Below, one piece after another: positions 42,638-51,786 of a stretch of 64,000 nt of DNA. Under the pieces are notes generated by a model. It was not told where the DNA came from, searched no databases, and saw only the letters and a list, made by a program, of their open reading frames with translations. The first letter of the stretch is position 1. Every line of letters starts with the position of its first letter. The position numbers and the translations under genes were made by a program. Source of the stretch: Streptomyces sp. NBC_01549 (lineage in GTDB: Bacteria; Actinomycetota; Actinomycetes; Streptomycetales; Streptomycetaceae); contig NZ_JAPEPW010000007.1 of NCBI RefSeq assembly GCF_026339955.1, forward strand, positions 1 through 64,000, read 5' to 3'.

Positions 42638-43771
42638 GTGGCTCTCACACGAGTGACGATGAGAAGCACTCAGCCATTGTTGGACACCATTTCCGATCAG
42701 AATTCCCAGATCCCCGCAACTCCACGGCCAGTGGCCCGCAGAGGGCGCTGCACCCTTCCGGCCGACGCGGAGACGCCCGCCGCCCTGGACGGTTCGACGT
42801 CGTCCTGCGCCTGGGGCAGCGACCCCGACGCGCTCGTGCCGGGCGTCTACGGCCCCTCCCACCAGCCGAAGCTGAGCCGCACCGACTACGTCGCCAACTC
42901 CAACAACGGGCCCCAGTACACCAACCCCGAGGCGCCCCTCACCGGCCTCCCCGGCGTCTACGACATCGATCCCCGTCTCGACCAGCGGCCCCAGCTCGGA
43001 CTCCGCATGATCGCCCAACGCCGGGACGGCACGGACGGACTCGGCGCCCCGGGCTTCACCGAGGACACCCTGCGCGCGTCGATGCTCGGCAACCGTGTCC
43101 TGTCGGCTGAGACGGGCCGCTACGACGTGGTCGACATGTGCCGCGCCCACCCGAGCCTGACGGCCACGGACGGCAAGAAGGTCGACGTATGGCAGGCCTG
43201 CACGACCCTCGCCGGCTGGGACACCCGCGCCGACACCACCAGCCGGGGCGCCGCGCTCTGGATCACCTTCTACGCCCACCTTCTCGACGAAGGCCCGCCC
43301 GACACCTGGCGCCGCGTCCCCTACGACCCCGCCCAGCCCCTCACCACGCCGCGCGGCATCAACGGCGACGACGTACGCGTCCAGCGCGCCCTGGCCTCCG
43401 CCGTCCAGGACTTCGCCGCCCGTGACCTCCCGGTCGACACCGAACTCGGCGCCGTACAGAAGTGGGCGGGCATCCCGCTGCCCGGCTGCGACGTGGGCTG
43501 CTTCGACGTCGTGGAGGCAGGCCCCGACTCGGGCACCGGCACCCCGCCCGCCGGCGCCTTCGGCACCAGCTTCCTGATGGCCGTCGAACTGACCGCCGAC
43601 GGCCCCCGCGCCCACACCCTCCTCACCTACGGCGAGTCGGCGAACCCGGCCTCACCCCACTATGCGGACCAGACCCGCCTCTTCTCCCGCAAGCAGTGGG
43701 TCACCGAACGCTTCACACAAGCGGAGATCGCCGGCGACCCTGCCCTGAAGGTGACGACCTTGCACAGCTGA
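42638..43771 (+). pseudogene. Penicillin-acylase-family enzyme, C-terminal part with foreign N-terminus
   Basis: From about residue 45 the protein matches the beta subunit of penicillin/aculeacin-type acylases (Ntn hydrolases): SCAWGSDPDALVPGVYGPSH, LSRTDYVANSNNGPQYTNPE, then GLRMIAQRRDGTDGLGAPGF, ALWITFYAHLLDEGP, LLTYGESANPASPHYADQTR and FSRKQWVTERFTQAEI. The signal peptide, alpha subunit and the autocatalytic Ser nucleophile (GSN motif) are absent. The first 40 residues are unrelated. Intact enzymes exceed 750 aa, so this is a truncated gene of 377 codons. The ORF itself is unbroken. Confidence 0.85.
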
Positions 43772-43797
43772 CCCGCCTGCCGCATCACGGGGCCTAC

Positions 43798-43846
43798 CGC
43801 GGATCGGTATCCGTCGGCATCTCTGCACGGCGGATACCGATCCGCG
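43798..43846 (+). repeat. Perfect 16-bp hairpin, second copy of the nSTAND-type hairpin
   Basis: Arms cgcggatcggtatccg (43798-43813) and cggataccgatccgcg (43831-43846) match perfectly around a 17-nt loop. A tract of four ccccgt-type repeats follows at 43847-43873. It shares ggcggat-x-ccgatcc with the hairpin at 34298-34334. It may also act as the terminator of the truncated acylase gene. Confidence 0.7.
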
Positions 43847-43958
43847 TCCCCCGTCCCCCGTCCCCCGTCCCCCTGAACGGAACCACGTGACCGTCCGGCA
43901 GTCCGTCGTGCCGGAGGGGTTCCTCGTCGGCTCGTAACACCGAGTTCAGCGGCCAGCG

Positions 43959-43995
43959 CATTGTTCGGCAGGGCTGTTCCGGCGACCAAACAATG
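43959..43995 (+). promoter_or_regulatory. Degraded copy of the nSTAND operator repeat
   Basis: Matches the repeat at 34430-34466: cattgttcggc is intact at 43959-43969, while the second arm reads gaccaaacaatg (43984-43995) with changes. The flanking words aacaccgagttcagcgg (upstream) and aacaatggccgg (downstream) are common to both loci, so it is homologous and not chance. Confidence 0.7.
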
Positions 43996-44039
43996 GCCGG
44001 AGACGATCTGCTTGAGGGGTCGCGACGGTACGTGGCGTG

Positions 44040-44115
44040 GCTTGGTACGGGGGCGGCAAGCCCTCCCTCCTGCACGCCGCCGTCACCCCCAGCATCGGCA
44101 CCGCCGAAGCGCCGG
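44040..44115 (+). pseudogene. Remnant of a second HTH-nSTAND1 gene
   Basis: The sequence at 44046-44111 aligns with the P-loop region of the gene at 34537 (ggcggcaag, tccctcctgc-x-cgccgccgtca, then ggcaccg-x-cgaagcg), encoding a damaged GGKPSLLHAAV in place of GSGKSSLLRAAV. The intermediate HTH part and everything after are gone. The preceding hairpin and operator copies confirm a lost paralogue. Confidence 0.65.
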
Positions 44116-44137
44116 TGCGCGCCGTCGGCCCTCCCGG

Positions 44138-44845
44138 TCAGTCGGCGCGGAGCATGATGTACGCGAGCTGGGTGCGGGAGTTGACACCGAGCTTGGCGTA
44201 GATCTTCGTCAGATGGGACTCCACGGTCCGTCGGCTGACGTACAACTGCTCGGCGATCTCAGGGTTGGACGCGCCCTCCGCGGCAAGCCGGGCGATCCGC
44301 GCTTCCTGAGGGGTCAGCGCCTCGGCCGCCACGTCGGACGTGCGCCGCCGGGCGTGCTCGCCCGTGGCTTCGAGTTCGGCGCGGGCCCGTTCGGCGAATC
44401 CTCTCGTCCCCAGCGAGGAGAACATCTCGTACGCGGTGCGCAGTTGTTCACGCGCCTCCCGGCGTCTGCGCCGGCGCCGCAGCCACTCGCCGTACAGCTG
44501 ATGGGTCCGGGCCACCTGCAGCACGGCGCGGGTCTGCCGCAGATGGCCGAGAGCGGACACGTACAGATCTTCCGCGAGGGCGTCGTCGGCCACCAGGGCG
44601 CGGGTTCTGGCATCGACTCCGAGGCCGAGGGGCGTGCCGCTCGCCTGCGTCGGCAAAGACAGCTGGTCCGCCGCGCGGCATGCAAGTTCCGGCTCGTCGG
44701 CCCGGGCCGCCGCCTCTGCCAGATCGGGCAGCACGCGGGTGGAGACGAAGAAGTAGGGGGTGGTGAGAGCGAACCGCAGATGCCTCACCGCCTCCGCGTG
44801 CCGCCCGTAGCCGATCTCCAGGATGCCCAGGCTGTGCGACGCCAC
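44138..44845 (-). pseudogene. LAL-type LuxR regulator, C-terminal part only
   Basis: A 235-aa frame covers the last helical repeats and the LuxR HTH of a large ATPase-type regulator: LYGEWLRRRRRRREAREQL, YEMFSSLGTRGFAERARAEL, LTPQEARIARLAAEGASNPE and SRRTVESHLTKIYAKLGVNS. Intact members have about 900 residues with an AAA domain; sequence above 44860 (minus strand upstream) no longer fits. The GTG at 44845 is nominal. A free HTH domain could still bind DNA. Confidence 0.75.
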
Positions 44846-45105
44846 GTCCGCCAGCGTACCGAGAACTCCCCGCGTACGAAGGCGACCTCGCTCACTCAGG
44901 TGACGGCCTCGTTGCGCGCGCAGGGTCGCTCGAGCGCCGCCGTCTGCACAGGCGTCGGCAGCAGTCCGGCGTGCGTCGACGCCTTGGCTGGACGAGCGAC
45001 CCGGCCGCCCTCGTCCGCGCAGACATCATGACCCGCACGGAAGGATCGGGAAATCACCGTGCTGGTCCCGAGGGCGGCCCCGCCCTCTCACCGCCGCGAG
45101 ACGTG

Positions 45106-46689
45106 TCATGCGTTGAAGCGGTCGGGATCGGCGGCCTTCCAGTGCGCGGCCCAGGACTCGGGCGGATCGATCAGCAACTGCCCGGGAGCCAGCCAGTCGT
45201 AGAGTTCCGCGTAGGACTGGACGGTGACCGGGTCCACACGCCGGCGCAGCATGTGCGGGCGCAGTTCGGCGGGTTCGCTCACGCCCAGCGAGGCGATGAT
45301 CTGCTGTGCGCTTTTCACCGTGGCGGACTGGAAGCGGTGGACCCGGGCCGACTTGTCGTCGACGTGCAAGGCGCGTGCGCGGCGCGGATCCTGTGTGGCG
45401 ACGCCGACGGGGCAGGCGTTGGTGTGGCAGCTCTGCGCCTGGATGCATCCGATGGCGAACATCATGGCGCGTGCCGAATTGGTGAAGTCGGCGCCTTGCA
45501 CGATGCGCTTGACGATGTCGGCTCCCGTGGCCACCTTGCCGCTGGCCCCGATCTTGATCCGGTCCCGCAGGCCGACGCCGACCAAGGCGTTGTGGACGGT
45601 GATGAGTCCCTCGGTGAGTGGGCTGCCGAGGTGGTCGGCGAACTCCAGCGGGGCCGCTCCGGTGCCGCCCTCCGCTCCGTCCACGATGATGAAGTCCGGC
45701 GCGGTGCCCTCTTCGATCATGGCCTTGCACACCGCCAGGAACTCGCGCCGGGAGCCCACACACAGTTTGAAGCCGACCGGCTTGCCCCCGGACAGCTCGC
45801 GCATTTCGGCGATGAACCGGATCAGCTCCCGGGGCGTGCTGAAGACCTGGTGGTAGGGGGGCGAGATGACGGTCTTCCCCTCGGGAACCTCGCGTACCCG
45901 GGCGATCTCGGCGGTGACCTTCTCTCCGGGCAGCACTCCCCCGATGCCGGGCTTGGCTCCCTGGGACAGCTTGAGTGACACGCATTTCACGTTGTCGTGA
46001 GCGGCCTTTTCGGCGAACCGCGCGCGGTCGAAGCCTCCGTCCGCGGTGCGGCAGCCGAAGTACGCGGTGCCGATCTCCCACACCAGGTCACCACCGTGGC
46101 GCAGGTGGTAGTCCGACAGGCCGCCTTCGCCGGTGTCGTGGGCGAAGCCTCCGAGGGCGGCCCCCCGGTTCAGGGCGAGGATGGCGTTGGCGGACAGCGA
46201 ACCGAAGCTCATCGCCGAGACGTTGAGCAAGGACATGTCGTAGGGCTTGGTGCAGTCCGGGCCGCCGATGCGGACCCGGGGCTCCTCCACCCCCACCGCG
46301 AGTGGCCTGATCGACGATTCGAAGTATTCGTAGCCCTCGGCGTAGACGTTCCGCTCGGTTCCGAACGGAAGCTCCGCTTCGTCTCCCTTGGCGCGCTGGT
46401 AGACGAGACTGCGCACATCCCGGTCGAACGGACGGCCGTCGTAATTGCGCTCAATGAAATACTGCTGCAACTCCGGCCGGATCGACTCCAGCATGAAGCG
46501 GATATGTCCCAGCACCGGATAGTTGCGCAGGATTGAATGGCGTCTTTGAAGCAGATCATGAGTGCCGACTCCGGCTATCGCCGCGCACAATACGGCGACC
46601 GGCCACCACCAGGGTGAGACGGTCAGCGCCGTGACACCAAAGGCGATTGCGACGGCCCCGATGAGTCCGATCACTGCAATTCTGATCAT
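45106..46689 (-). CDS. FMN-binding glutamate-synthase-domain protein (GltS-like), membrane-anchored
   Basis: A 527-aa protein. The N-terminus has two hydrophobic segments (VIGLIGAVAIAFGVTALTV, WWPVAVLCAAIAGVG) in place of the glutaminase domain, so it is membrane bound. The GltB synthase/FMN domain follows: MSLLNVSAMSFGSLSANAIL, HDTGEGGLSDYHL, KLSQGAKPGIGG, PDFIIVDGAEGGTGAAPLEF, and the iron-sulfur Cys of CIQAQSCHTNACPVGVATQD. Such orphan proteins are of unknown reaction, perhaps oxidoreductases acting on lipids or amines. The start is ATG 46689 (MIRIAV) or the in-frame ATG 46704; both lack a good ribosome site. Confidence 0.85.
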   Translation of the reverse strand: MIRIAVIGLIGAVAIAFGVTALTVSPWWWPVAVLCAAIAGVGTHDLLQRRHSILRNYPVLGHIRFMLESIRPELQQYFIERNYDGRPFDRDVRSLVYQRAKGDEAELPFGTERNVYAEGYEYFESSIRPLAVGVEEPRVRIGGPDCTKPYDMSLLNVSAMSFGSLSANAILALNRGAALGGFAHDTGEGGLSDYHLRHGGDLVWEIGTAYFGCRTADGGFDRARFAEKAAHDNVKCVSLKLSQGAKPGIGGVLPGEKVTAEIARVREVPEGKTVISPPYHQVFSTPRELIRFIAEMRELSGGKPVGFKLCVGSRREFLAVCKAMIEEGTAPDFIIVDGAEGGTGAAPLEFADHLGSPLTEGLITVHNALVGVGLRDRIKIGASGKVATGADIVKRIVQGADFTNSARAMMFAIGCIQAQSCHTNACPVGVATQDPRRARALHVDDKSARVHRFQSATVKSAQQIIASLGVSEPAELRPHMLRRRVDPVTVQSYAELYDWLAPGQLLIDPPESWAAHWKAADPDRFNA

Positions 46690-46789
46690 GCGTGGAACAT
46701 ACATCCTTCCCGGGATGCACAACAATGCCCAACTGATGCGATATCCGGCACATTTGGCGGACGGAATCTCTGCCGGATCGACGTGCGCG

Positions 46790-47112
46790 GATTGCACGAA
46801 GGGCGGAACGGGCCGAGGTCCGGGTCACGCCACCGGTCGCGGGGAGGGGGCGGAGGGGGCGGAGGGCTGGGCGGCTGCCGCCACCCGCAGGTGCGCGGCC
46901 CCTGACCCGAGGCCGGCCGGTTGACGATCTCGGGCTCCGGTGGTCCGTGGCCCGAGCGCCGTGAGGCCGCCCGCTCCCGGACCGCCTCACCGCCTGCCGC
47001 GGTCGACGCCCTCACGAGGGGCCGGCTCCGACCGGCATCCGTCCCGAACGGCGCGCATTCCCCGTCCGCCCAGAGTGCGCCGGATGGCCACTGAGGCGCA
47101 TCGCATAATCTA
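46790..47112. other. Intergenic region without a gene
   Basis: Low-complexity GC-rich sequence between the GltS-like gene and the IS630 relic. I see no feature in it apart from a short gggcggaggg repeat at 46845-46869. Confidence 0.4.
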
Positions 47113-47512
47113 GTGATTGGCCTGGCCCCACCAGCGTTGCGCCCTTCGCCTCGGTGCTTACGGTGGCGGCGTGGCCGGCAGGTCAGCCGGAAGGCCTCGC
47201 CCAGCTCGTCACGGCGATCGACCAGCGGCGCCAGGACCGGCCTCGCACCCGCACCACCGGCATGTGTCCACGTCGGCCCCAGGTACGCGCGACGGGCGGC
47301 GTCATCGAGAAACCCGGCCTCGTCCTCGGAAAACGGTGAAGGCCCCCAGCGCCAACTCCTGCTCCGGCTCCGGCTCCGGCTCCGGCTCGGCGAACTGGTC
47401 ATCGGACAGCCCGGGCAGTTTCGGCAGCCCCGCCGAGGCGAGCGCGGCCGTCCCGTCCCCCCGCCAGGCACGACGCCGGCCCTCCACCGACCGCTCACTC
47501 GCCCGCACATAG
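47113..47512 (-). pseudogene. Winged-helix IS630-type transposase relic
   Basis: A minus-strand frame reads VRASERSVEGRRRAWRGDGT, AALASAGLPKLPGLSDDQF, which is the N-terminal HTH of IS630-type transposases, then passes through a Pro-Glu repeat into LALGAFTVF. After a frame change comes SEDEAGFLDDAARRAYLGP (the DEAGF catalytic region, garbled) and RPVLAPLVDRRDELGEAFR. The gene is broken by a frameshift and by loss of the middle part. Confidence 0.6.
47361..47390. repeat. Hexanucleotide repeat gctccg, five units
   Basis: Five units of gctccg (the last ends gctcgg). On the minus strand it encodes a run of Glu-Pro inside the transposase relic, where related proteins have ELEREL. It is a replication-slippage expansion. 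Confidence 0.85.
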
Positions 47513-47521
47513 GACACGGCC

Positions 47522-47686
47522 TTATTCGAGGTCCTCTCTCCCCAGGTATTCACTTATATACCTGGAAAAATCGCACCCCTCGCCGATCACTTCACCCTGG
47601 GCGTCAAGCACCAGAGCGTAGTCTTCGGTATCCACCAGATAGATGCGACCGTCGAACATATACGCCCCAGAATGCTTCACGGACAT
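47522..47686 (-). CDS. 54-aa protein of unknown family
   Basis: ATG at 47686 has gaggGAGcgc just upstream. The product begins MSVKHSGAYMFDGRIYLVD, contains TEDYALVLDAQGEVIGEGCD and ends SRYISEYLGREDLE before TAA. It is acidic, rich in Tyr, Val and Gly, and has alternating strand-like segments that suggest a small beta-sheet fold. Its GC content is clearly lower than in the neighbours, so it may be recently acquired. No homologous family comes to mind. It has no obvious partner; the transposase relic follows 10 bp downstream. I consider it real because of the ribosome site, the balanced composition and the clean stop. Confidence 0.6.
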   Translation of the reverse strand: MSVKHSGAYMFDGRIYLVDTEDYALVLDAQGEVIGEGCDFSRYISEYLGREDLE

Positions 47687-47775
47687 GCGCTCCCTCTATT
47701 TTCGTGTTGGTACGGCTGCAGGGGGTCCTCGCATCGCCTGGATGATGAAATTGCGCGAGGGAGACGCTGGACCTC

Positions 47776-48273
47776 TTACGGTTGAGTGTCCTGTGGCTTC
47801 TCGGTGACACGGCGAACCGCGAAGCAGAAGAACTGGGCGCTGACACCCAGCAGGTACACGGCGGTCGTGGTCGTCCCGACGAGCCCCCACAGGAGGGGCC
47901 CTGAGCAACACCGTGTCAGCAACATGGTGACCAGCGCGGCACAAGCCGCCATGGGCAGATGGAAGGCCGCCCAGATCCGCGTACCGGCCGGGGCGGATCT
48001 GTCCGGCATCATGGGGGCGCCGCCGTGTGCGACAGCGGCCAACGCGACGAAGGTGAGCGTCGCACCGGCAAGCAGCGCCAGGACTTCGGCTGCCCTGGGG
48101 GCGCCCCGTTCGGACGACGTCACCGCGGTGGCGGTCCACAGCGCCAGGGTGTAGCCGTGCGGGGCCGCGCTCGCGGTCACAGCGGCCCGGAGTTGGCCGC
48201 GGTATCCGCGCCCCGGGCCCCTGGCACCGGGCCAGACCGCCCTGGGCTGCGGCTGACCGTCCTTCCGCGACAT
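47776..48273 (-). CDS. Four-helix membrane protein of unknown function
   Basis: A 165-aa protein. After a charged N-terminus (about 40 residues) come four hydrophobic helices: TLALWTATAVTSS region, VLALLAGATLTFVALAAV, AAFHLPMAACAALVTMLL and LLWGLVGTTTTAVYLLGV. No motif assigns a family. The ATG at 48273 is favoured because the open frame beyond it is the MDR relic. It is a single gene, and expression is uncertain. Confidence 0.5.
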   Translation of the reverse strand: MSRKDGQPQPRAVWPGARGPGRGYRGQLRAAVTASAAPHGYTLALWTATAVTSSERGAPRAAEVLALLAGATLTFVALAAVAHGGAPMMPDRSAPAGTRIWAAFHLPMAACAALVTMLLTRCCSGPLLWGLVGTTTTAVYLLGVSAQFFCFAVRRVTEKPQDTQP

Positions 48274-48455
48274 GGATGACGACCTTGCCACGCCGGTGCT
48301 CCTTCTCAGGCGCCTTGTACGCGGCGCGGGTTGTGCGAGGGGGACGATCCGGTCGGCCTTCGGGCCCGACCGTCCGGTTGTGATCAACTCGCCGGTGGAG
48401 TCGAGTGCGCCGCGGTCCGGTTGGACGATGAAGAACACCCCGCGTGCAGCATGGG
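48262..48455 (-). pseudogene. Fragment of an MDR-type quinone oxidoreductase
   Basis: A minus-strand frame reads ARGVFFIVQPDRGALDSTGE, then ADRIVPLAQ; after a frame change the last part reads RAAYKAPEKEHRRGKVVIHV. Joined, these form the C-terminal end of zinc-independent quinone oxidoreductases (FFxVxPDxxxL, AAYxAxExxHxRGKVVI). The rest is missing. Its end overlaps the membrane protein start by a few bases. Confidence 0.6.
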
Positions 48456-48765
48456 CCGGGCCGGGATCGGGGTCGGGCGGCGCGACGATGCCGGCAGGAC
48501 GCCGGACGCCTCGTGTGCGGGAATGACGGCTGACCACTCACGCCCGGATCCGTCGAAGCTGTCGGTCCAGGTGGGTTCGGTGCCTCCGCGCCGGTGGGCG
48601 CGTGCTGCGCGCATCGTGTTCAAGAAGCGTCACTTCCTGAGAGAGATGAATGACGGTGCCGTGCCGGAGGCCACGCCGTGGCATCCAGCATCACGGGTGG
48701 TGCCGGAGCCGGGCGTCACCCATTCAAGGGATCCCTGCCACCGTGTCCTGCGGTCGGTGCACCGC

Positions 48766-51627
48766 TCAGTCGGCTCCGTCGACGCTGATGCCCCGCTCGA
48801 TCGCCAGCCGGGTCAGCTCGACCCGCGAGTTGATGCCGAGTTTGGTGAAGATGTGCTTCATATGCGTGTTGACGGTGTGCACGGACACGTAGAGCCGGTC
48901 GGCGATGGCCCGGTTGGTGATGCCCTCAAGGACGAGCGGGATCACCTTCCGCTCGGATTCGGTCAGGTTCCCCCACTCCTGGGGGCCGGCCGTGTGGTTG
49001 CGCACGGGGGCGGTGCGTACGCCGAGCTGGCGGAGGCGCCCCCTGATCCGTTCTTGATCGCGCCCGGCTCCTGAGGCCGACGCCAGGTGACCCGATTCTT
49101 CGAAGTACGGGATCGCCGACGTCGTATCACCCGATGCGGTCATGAGCTCGCCGAGGTCCTCACAGGCATCCGCCAGGACCAACGGCCTGCCGGTGCTCCG
49201 GTAGCCGGTGATGGCGGACTCCAGTGCACCGGGGTCGCGGTGGAGCAGGCCGTCGACGTGGGCGCGGACTGCCCCGATGATCTGCCGGCTCTCGTCCTGT
49301 GCGGTCAGGCTGCGCAGTGCGCCGGACACGGCCTGCGCGACCGAGGCGTCTTCGCCGCGGAGCGCGATACGTACGATCCCGGGCCAGTGGGACGGAGGTA
49401 TCGCAAGCAGCCGCGTCGGCTCACGGCTTGTGAAGCTTGCCGTGAGTGCCACCGCCGCTTCGCCGTCGTCGCCCTCCGCGTCCGCCAGAGCGGCGTGCGC
49501 GAGAGACACCCAGGGGCCGTAGCGCTGCGTGTGCGTGCCGGGAGCGGTTTCGGCGGCACGGAGGTGGTCCCTGGCCTTGGCGAGGTCACCGCGTCTGATC
49601 TCCACCAATGCCAGCACGGAGCGGGCCTGCGGATTCGGCAGAGTGATCTCGAGTTCGTCCGCCACCATCAGACTGGACTCGGCCTCCACGGCCGCGTCGT
49701 CCAGCGCTCCTTGTTCGAGTAGTGCGCAGGCACGGGCGGCATGCCAGTGGGGAAGTGACCAGCCGAGGCCCATCGCCTCCGCTTCGCGCTGTCCCTCCCG
49801 CAGAATGCGCCCGGTGTCCGCGAGCCGGTCGGTGGCGGTCAGCACGGTGGCCAGCCACAGCGCCGGGATCCGCGGGGGCCGCAGGTACAGTGCGGCGGAC
49901 TGGGTGCCGGCGCGTCGGGTGGCCTCCTCGGCGAACTCGAGGGCGCGGGGCAGGCGCCCACGGTAGAAGGACGTCTGCGACTGGAACACCATGGCGCTGA
50001 CGACGACGGCCGGATCGTCGCTGCGGTAGGAGGCCTCGACCAGCCAGGGGCCGGTCTGTTCGGCGGCGGTGAGGTCCCCGAGGTAGACGTGGCCCGTCGC
50101 CTTGGTCTTCAGCAGCCGCACGCGCAGGTCGGCCGGCAGCGCGGGAAGGTCCAGGGCCTGCTGGAGGTGTGTCATCGCGGCGGCGTCGTCGCCCGCGGCC
50201 TGGTGGATCTCGGCGGCCACCAGGCGCAGGCATGCTTCCTGCAGTGGTTCGAGTCCTTCCGGCAAAGTGGCGTCGACCAGGTCGAGCGCCTCGTGAACCC
50301 GGCGGGTCCGGCCGAGGTACTCGGCGGCGTCGGTCAGCAGGGGGATGCGACGCCGGTCGTGTGGGGGCAGCAGTCCGGCGACCCGCTGGGCCAGGTCCGC
50401 GGCCGCGTCGGGGGCCGACGACGACAGTTCCCGTACGGCGGTGGTCAGCGAGGTCACGGCATCGTCGTCAACTGGGCCTCCTGACATGACGACGTGCCAG
50501 GCCACCTCGGCCGATCGTGCCCCGATGCCCCGCAGACTGTCGGCCGCCTCCCGGTGCAGGGCGGTCCGGATGGCCAGGGGCAGGTTCTCGTGGAAGGCCT
50601 GCCGTATGAGGTCGTGACGGAAGGCGAGTCGCGGGCCGTCGGCCGAGAGCAGACCGGCGTTCAGGGCGGCCTCGGCGCCCGACAGCAGGCTGCCGACCGG
50701 CCTGCCGAGCATCCGGGCGGCTGTGCCGAAGTCGAATTCGCGGCCGAGGACGGATCCGACCTGGAGCAGGCGCACGGCGTCTTCGGGGAGCCGTTCCAGG
50801 CGCGCGGTGATACTCCGCCGGAAACTGGCGGGGATGCCGTCGTGCAGGAGGCTCGCCTCGCCCGCCTCCATGGCGGCATCCGTGTCGGCGAAAGCGCGTA
50901 CCAGTTCGATCGCCAGGAAGGGATTGCCCCCGACGCCCCGCAGGAGTCTGACCAGACCGGGTGACGGCCTCACCCCGAGGACGTCGGTCGCGATGTGCTG
51001 CAGTTCCTGCTGTGGCAGGGGGCCGAGGGTCAGCCATCGGGCTCCGAGGCGTTCGAGGTCCTCCCGCACCCTGGCCACGGTCGGTCGCTCGGTGTCCGAC
51101 CGTACCGCCAGCACCCACAGGATCCGCGAGGCGGCCAGTCGTCCGGGCAGGGTGCGCAGCACGAAGAGCGTGGCCGGATCCGCCCACTGCGCGTCGTCCA
51201 CGAGCACGGCCACCGGGGCGCGCTGAGCCCGGTCCTCCAGAGCGTCCGTGATGCTGTCCAGCAGCCAGAGCCGCTGGTCGTCGGTGGCTGCGGCGGCCCG
51301 GTCGGAACCATCCAAGGACTGCGGGGCGGATTGCAAGGCAGACTGCAGGGCGGCTCCTGCCGCGTACTGGTCGAGCTCATCGGCCCGTACCGACACCACA
51401 TCGAAGCCGGACCGCCGCGCCATCTGGTCCAGCTCCGCGAGCAGCCGGCTCTTGCCGACGCCGGGCGTGCCTTCCACGACGACGCAGGCACCCCGTCCGC
51501 CACGTACCGCGTCCAACGCGTCACGCACAGCCGCGATCTCGCGGTCCCGTCCCCGCAGCCGCAGCCCGGCCATGGCCTGGTTCCCACGCCCACCTGCCTG
51601 GCCGTCAGCGGGGTCTGTGCTGCTCAT
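48766..51627 (-). CDS. LAL-family LuxR regulator with AAA domain
   Basis: A 953-aa regulator. An N-terminal AAA ATPase (Walker A VVEGTPGVGKSRLLAELD near residue 53; Walker B VAVLVDDAQWADPATLF) is followed by a winged helix and long helical repeats, and a LuxR HTH ends the protein (NLTESERKVIPLVLEGITNR, AIADRLYVSVHTVNTHMKHI, FTKLGINSRVELTRLAI). The ATG at 51627 is the start. It is divergent from the FADH2-dependent monooxygenase gene with 159 bp between them, so it is probably the activator of that gene, with an aromatic compound as ligand. The ligand is not known. Confidence 0.9.
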   Translation of the reverse strand: MSSTDPADGQAGGRGNQAMAGLRLRGRDREIAAVRDALDAVRGGRGACVVVEGTPGVGKSRLLAELDQMARRSGFDVVSVRADELDQYAAGAALQSALQSAPQSLDGSDRAAAATDDQRLWLLDSITDALEDRAQRAPVAVLVDDAQWADPATLFVLRTLPGRLAASRILWVLAVRSDTERPTVARVREDLERLGARWLTLGPLPQQELQHIATDVLGVRPSPGLVRLLRGVGGNPFLAIELVRAFADTDAAMEAGEASLLHDGIPASFRRSITARLERLPEDAVRLLQVGSVLGREFDFGTAARMLGRPVGSLLSGAEAALNAGLLSADGPRLAFRHDLIRQAFHENLPLAIRTALHREAADSLRGIGARSAEVAWHVVMSGGPVDDDAVTSLTTAVRELSSSAPDAAADLAQRVAGLLPPHDRRRIPLLTDAAEYLGRTRRVHEALDLVDATLPEGLEPLQEACLRLVAAEIHQAAGDDAAAMTHLQQALDLPALPADLRVRLLKTKATGHVYLGDLTAAEQTGPWLVEASYRSDDPAVVVSAMVFQSQTSFYRGRLPRALEFAEEATRRAGTQSAALYLRPPRIPALWLATVLTATDRLADTGRILREGQREAEAMGLGWSLPHWHAARACALLEQGALDDAAVEAESSLMVADELEITLPNPQARSVLALVEIRRGDLAKARDHLRAAETAPGTHTQRYGPWVSLAHAALADAEGDDGEAAVALTASFTSREPTRLLAIPPSHWPGIVRIALRGEDASVAQAVSGALRSLTAQDESRQIIGAVRAHVDGLLHRDPGALESAITGYRSTGRPLVLADACEDLGELMTASGDTTSAIPYFEESGHLASASGAGRDQERIRGRLRQLGVRTAPVRNHTAGPQEWGNLTESERKVIPLVLEGITNRAIADRLYVSVHTVNTHMKHIFTKLGINSRVELTRLAIERGISVDGAD

Positions 51628-51786
51628 GGGGCAAGCATGACGCACGGCCACATCCGCCCTCAATGCGGATTCCCCGGTGATCGCCGCTTTCACCCGGGTG
51701 ATTGCCCCTTGCGCGCCGTCCTCTCACCCTGCCGCGACGCATGCTCCGTGCCATCCGGATCTGTTGCCCCTGGAGAGGAGCACGAC

